Positions 61,499 to 64,000 of a stretch of DNA of 64,000 nucleotides are shown in pieces. This DNA is from Mucilaginibacter terrae. GTDB lineage: Bacteria > Bacteroidota > Bacteroidia > Sphingobacteriales > Sphingobacteriaceae. The position numbers were made by a program, and so were the translations under genes. A model generated the notes under the pieces. It saw only the letters and a program-made list of their open reading frames with translations, did no database searches and was not told where the DNA came from. Position 1 is the first letter of the stretch, and each line of letters opens with the position of its first letter. The stretch lies in contig NZ_JAVLVU010000001.1 of assembly GCF_031951985.1 (NCBI RefSeq), positions 744,001-808,000 on the forward strand, given 5' to 3'.

Positions 61499-63007
61499 CT
61501 ATTTTTTAATTACAACAACATTGGCTCCTTTTGGCAAACTTAAAGCCGATGTGGTTAGCTTGTTCACTTCTTTATATACCACGGCAGGCAAAGTTGTATT
61601 TTGGGGAACCGAAACATTATTAAGCATGAGGCCTGTTATATCATCAAAAACTAAGGCAGGGCGAAAATCGGCTCCTTTAACGCTAACTTTAATGTTATTT
61701 AGTTTAATACTCTCGGCATGGCGCACATACAGCCCCCACGATGGCAACTCGCCAAACATGGTAAACTCGGGATAACCGGCAGCGTTTTCATTAATTGATG
61801 ACAATGAATCGATACTAACATATGCTTTTTGTTTGCTTGCAGCACCCTCGTATATAACTTCAATATTTTGAAGAGTAACATCCTGAACGGGATGACCGGG
61901 AATCCCTACAATAGATGCAGGCAGCAAGTTATGCGGAGGCACCTTAGGCAAAGGTCCCTCCAGCGGATAACCTATATCGGGTTTACCGGCCGGGACTTCG
62001 ATTTTAACGTCGTCGATAAATACGTTTTTTATGCTGCCGTACCGCGCATCGGTATTACGATGCCCCAGGCGAATGAAGATAGCATTACCTGTGTTTTTGG
62101 CTTTTACGTTGCTTATTTTCACATTTTGCAAAAAGCCTCCATCAACACTTTCTAATGCAATTGCCGAGCGGTAAGTATCGTACACGGTAATGTTTTTTAC
62201 AGTGATATTCTTAAATCCACCTAACGAGCCTGTACCCAATTTAAACCCGTTTGCACTCGACCTCAGGGTGCAGTTTTCAACATAAACATTGTCGCAAAAG
62301 CCATCTGTAGTTTCCGATTTTAAACAAATGGCATCGTCGGCAGCATTGAAAAAGCTATTGGTGATCTTAACATTTTTAGAATCAACAATATCAATGCCGT
62401 CGTTATTCCAATAAGCTGTGCTGTTTACGTTCATGCTATCAATCAAAACACCATCACACTCCTTGTAATTTTGCACCCAACTGGCAGCATCTTTCAAGTT
62501 AATGCCGGTTACTTTAACATTTTTGCAGTTTTTAAAGTAAATCAAATTAGGGCGATTCTTTTCTGTAGGGCGTTTAGTAAGCCATAGTTCATCCTGTATT
62601 TTACCTGCCCGTAATTGTTTAAATACATCGGCCATCAAAAGGTGCGCTTGTCCGTCAATAGTCCCTTTACCGGTAATAGCCACATTTTGGTGGCCATTAG
62701 CCGATACTACCGCCATTCTATCTTCCGAAAAATCCATCCGGCGGGCACTCCCCAACAATACTGCGTTGGAAGACAAATAAAGTTCAACGTTACTTTTTAG
62801 TACTACAGGACCGGTTACAAAATTTCCGGCTGGCACTACTACCCTACCGCCACCGTTAGCAGCCGCAGCATCAATTGCTTTTTGTATAAATACAGCATTG
62901 TTGCTATGCGTTATTGCTGCGCCGTAGGCTGTTATTTGATAGTTTTTTTGAGCCTGCACAGCAAAAATTGTGCATCCAAGCAAAAAAGTTAGTGCGAATT
63001 TCTTCAT
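61499..63007 (-). CDS. GH28 family glycoside hydrolase
   Basis: A 502-residue secreted beta-helix enzyme (signal MKKFALTFLLGCTIFAVQAQ). Catalytic Asp pattern: NNDGIDIVDSKN and NAADDAICLKSE. The G-H-G position is SANGFKLGTGS, and RSAIALESVDGG takes the place of the later Arg-Lys motif. It is longer than the first GH28 and only moderately similar, so the two are probably specialised for different pectin parts rather than a recent duplicate. Separated from the first gene by 164 bases. Confidence 0.87.
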   Translation of the reverse strand: MKKFALTFLLGCTIFAVQAQKNYQITAYGAAITHSNNAVFIQKAIDAAAANGGGRVVVPAGNFVTGPVVLKSNVELYLSSNAVLLGSARRMDFSEDRMAVVSANGHQNVAITGKGTIDGQAHLLMADVFKQLRAGKIQDELWLTKRPTEKNRPNLIYFKNCKNVKVTGINLKDAASWVQNYKECDGVLIDSMNVNSTAYWNNDGIDIVDSKNVKITNSFFNAADDAICLKSETTDGFCDNVYVENCTLRSSANGFKLGTGSLGGFKNITVKNITVYDTYRSAIALESVDGGFLQNVKISNVKAKNTGNAIFIRLGHRNTDARYGSIKNVFIDDVKIEVPAGKPDIGYPLEGPLPKVPPHNLLPASIVGIPGHPVQDVTLQNIEVIYEGAASKQKAYVSIDSLSSINENAAGYPEFTMFGELPSWGLYVRHAESIKLNNIKVSVKGADFRPALVFDDITGLMLNNVSVPQNTTLPAVVYKEVNKLTTSALSLPKGANVVVIKK

Positions 63008-63062
63008 TTAAATAGGTATAGCAATGGTTAATTACAGGGTTTTTAAACCTTTTGCAAGTTTT

Positions 63063-63095
63063 AAAAAAAGCGTGCCGACGTTGCGGCGGCACGCT
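63063..63095 (-). terminator. Rho-independent terminator of the SusD gene
   Basis: AGCGTGCCG (63069-63077) pairs with CGGCACGCT (63087-63095), with a T-run on the minus strand, so the SusD transcript ends before the GH28 genes. Confidence 0.88.
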
Positions 63096-63137
63096 CAAAA
63101 AATTAATAAAATATAAAGAACGATTGATTTTGCAGGC

Positions 63138-64000
63138 CTAATAACCCGGGTTTTGTGGAAACGCAGCACCACGGTTAAGGTCAATTTGAGTTTGAGGTAT
63201 GGGCCTTAACAAATGAATAGCCTGCAATGCACCTGCCGCACGTGCTTCATCGTTGTGTGCCAGGGTGCGGCTTATCAATTTACCGGTACGCTTCAATTCA
63301 AACCATCTGAATTCTTCTCCGGCCAGTTCACGGGCGCGCTCATCTAAAATATCATCGAGTGTTAGGCTGGTTACCTGCATTTCGGTGGCGTAAGCTACAC
63401 CTGTAAGCGGGTTATTGCCTGCTTTGGCGGCACGGGCACGTAACTGGTTATAATACTGTAAGGCTTTGGCCTGGTTGCCGGCCTGTAAAAACGCTTCGGC
63501 GGCAAGCAAATAGGTTTCGCCTAAACGGAATACATAGGTATCGCGCGTACCCCCATTGTCGGCAAAGGCCGCATTGGGGTCTCTGAATTTTTTAAATAAA
63601 GGGAACGAGCGGGTATTACCGGTAAACGGCGACGTACGGTATTCATCAGGGTTAATAACGTAGTACTTACGATTGGCTTTTTGTGCCGGCGTAAAAGCTA
63701 CATCAGGATAATAAATTATGGTATCGCCCGCGGCAAAGGTTTTGCCGTTTAAGGTTCCGGCGGTTTGGGCTGTAACCCCTGTCCAAACGGTGCTCAGGTA
63801 ACGGCTATCGCGTTGCTTATCAAACAAACTAAAAAAGTAAGGATCGGGAACAGATACATGCGAAGCATTGGGTTTATTATACAATATTGCGCGGCCAACA
63901 GTAGCCACATTTTGCACATCCCATAAAAAGAACTGCTGTTGCACATTACCTACCACAGCCGTAGTTTGCGCTTTACCCATTAAGTAAACCTGGTTGGTAG
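63138..64000 (-). CDS. RagB/SusD family outer-membrane nutrient-binding protein (partial, C-terminal)
   Basis: The frame is open to the right edge, so the N-terminus and lipobox are outside; only about 287 residues are seen. The SusD C-terminal pattern is clear: TYVFRLGETYLLAAEAFLQAGNQAKALQYYNQLRARA, then LTLDDILDERARELAGEEFRWFELKRTGKL and the final LRPIPQTQIDLNRGAAFPQNPGY. It binds oligosaccharides at the surface and partners a SusC receptor, expected just beyond the window edge. The stop TAG is at 63138-63140. Confidence 0.92.
   Translation of the reverse strand, partial: TNQVYLMGKAQTTAVVGNVQQQFFLWDVQNVATVGRAILYNKPNASHVSVPDPYFFSLFDKQRDSRYLSTVWTGVTAQTAGTLNGKTFAAGDTIIYYPDVAFTPAQKANRKYYVINPDEYRTSPFTGNTRSFPLFKKFRDPNAAFADNGGTRDTYVFRLGETYLLAAEAFLQAGNQAKALQYYNQLRARAAKAGNNPLTGVAYATEMQVTSLTLDDILDERARELAGEEFRWFELKRTGKLISRTLAHNDEARAAGALQAIHLLRPIPQTQIDLNRGAAFPQNPGY

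Overview
The window looks like a piece of a Bacteroidota chromosome, most likely family Sphingobacteriaceae (Mucilaginibacter- or Pedobacter-like). The evidence is sequence-based: promoter -7 boxes of the TAnnTTTG type (best case TTTG-N19-TATATTTG before the tRNAs), a MurF-alanine racemase fusion, DUF4249 and SusD-type outer-membrane partners, a TonB-dependent receptor with STN and carboxypeptidase-like domains, GH92 and GH28 enzymes, many short lipoboxes, and moderate-to-low GC. Genus is inference.

Layout. 1-9.4 kb: end of an aspartokinase-like gene, a secreted S9 peptidase, small acetyltransferase and lipoprotein genes, a SRAP protease-fold DNA-repair protein, fructosamine-kinase family protein, lepA and folD. 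9.4-16.9 kb: a large MscS channel, a glycosyltransferase plus LpxL-like acyltransferase pair, WbqC, CorA, DUF3820 and a metallo-beta-lactamase-fold hydrolase. 17-29 kb: aldo/keto reductase, RluA pseudouridine synthase, an orphan OmpR-type regulator, gatB with a TlpA-like lipoprotein, a cystathionine gamma-synthase family enzyme, a very hydrophilic protein, an Asn/Arg-rich secreted protein, and two beta-propeller-like proteins. 29-37 kb: a three-gene TrpXYZ-like ABC importer, a methionine/glutamine aminotransferase with an omega-amidase-like partner, and a large GH92 mannosidase. 37.2-39.8 kb: a cluster of palindromic intergenic repeats, divergent peroxiredoxin and OsmC genes, and rplU-rpmA. 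40-47 kb: dicarboxylate/glutamate symporter, an ECF sigma factor with an overlapping membrane protein, a class C beta-lactamase-fold hydrolase and cardiolipin synthase.

47.4-53.6 kb is the most intriguing block. A TonB-dependent receptor and its DUF4249 lipoprotein lie downstream of a LytTR response regulator. That regulator is translationally coupled to a stripped-down, apparently catalytically dead histidine-kinase ATPase domain. A complete LytS-type kinase is divergent. The 230-bp promoter region between them carries a 21-bp perfect inverted repeat and a 9-bp direct repeat with 21-bp periodicity, a LytTR-like operator geometry.

53.6-57.6 kb: DUF502 protein, MurF-Alr, RecX, then tRNA-Gly(GCC) and tRNA-Leu(UAA). 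Right after the tRNA-Leu terminator is a fragment resembling the SAM-like domain of a Bacteroidota tyrosine integrase. From there to the right edge all genes are on the minus strand and look like a plant-cell-wall polysaccharide locus: SUMF1-fold lipoprotein, GH11 xylanase lipoprotein, two GH28 pectinases, and the C-terminal part of a SusD protein that runs off the window. The integrase scar beside the tRNA makes an island origin for this locus plausible but unproven.

No CRISPR array, insertion sequence, rRNA gene or origin was seen.
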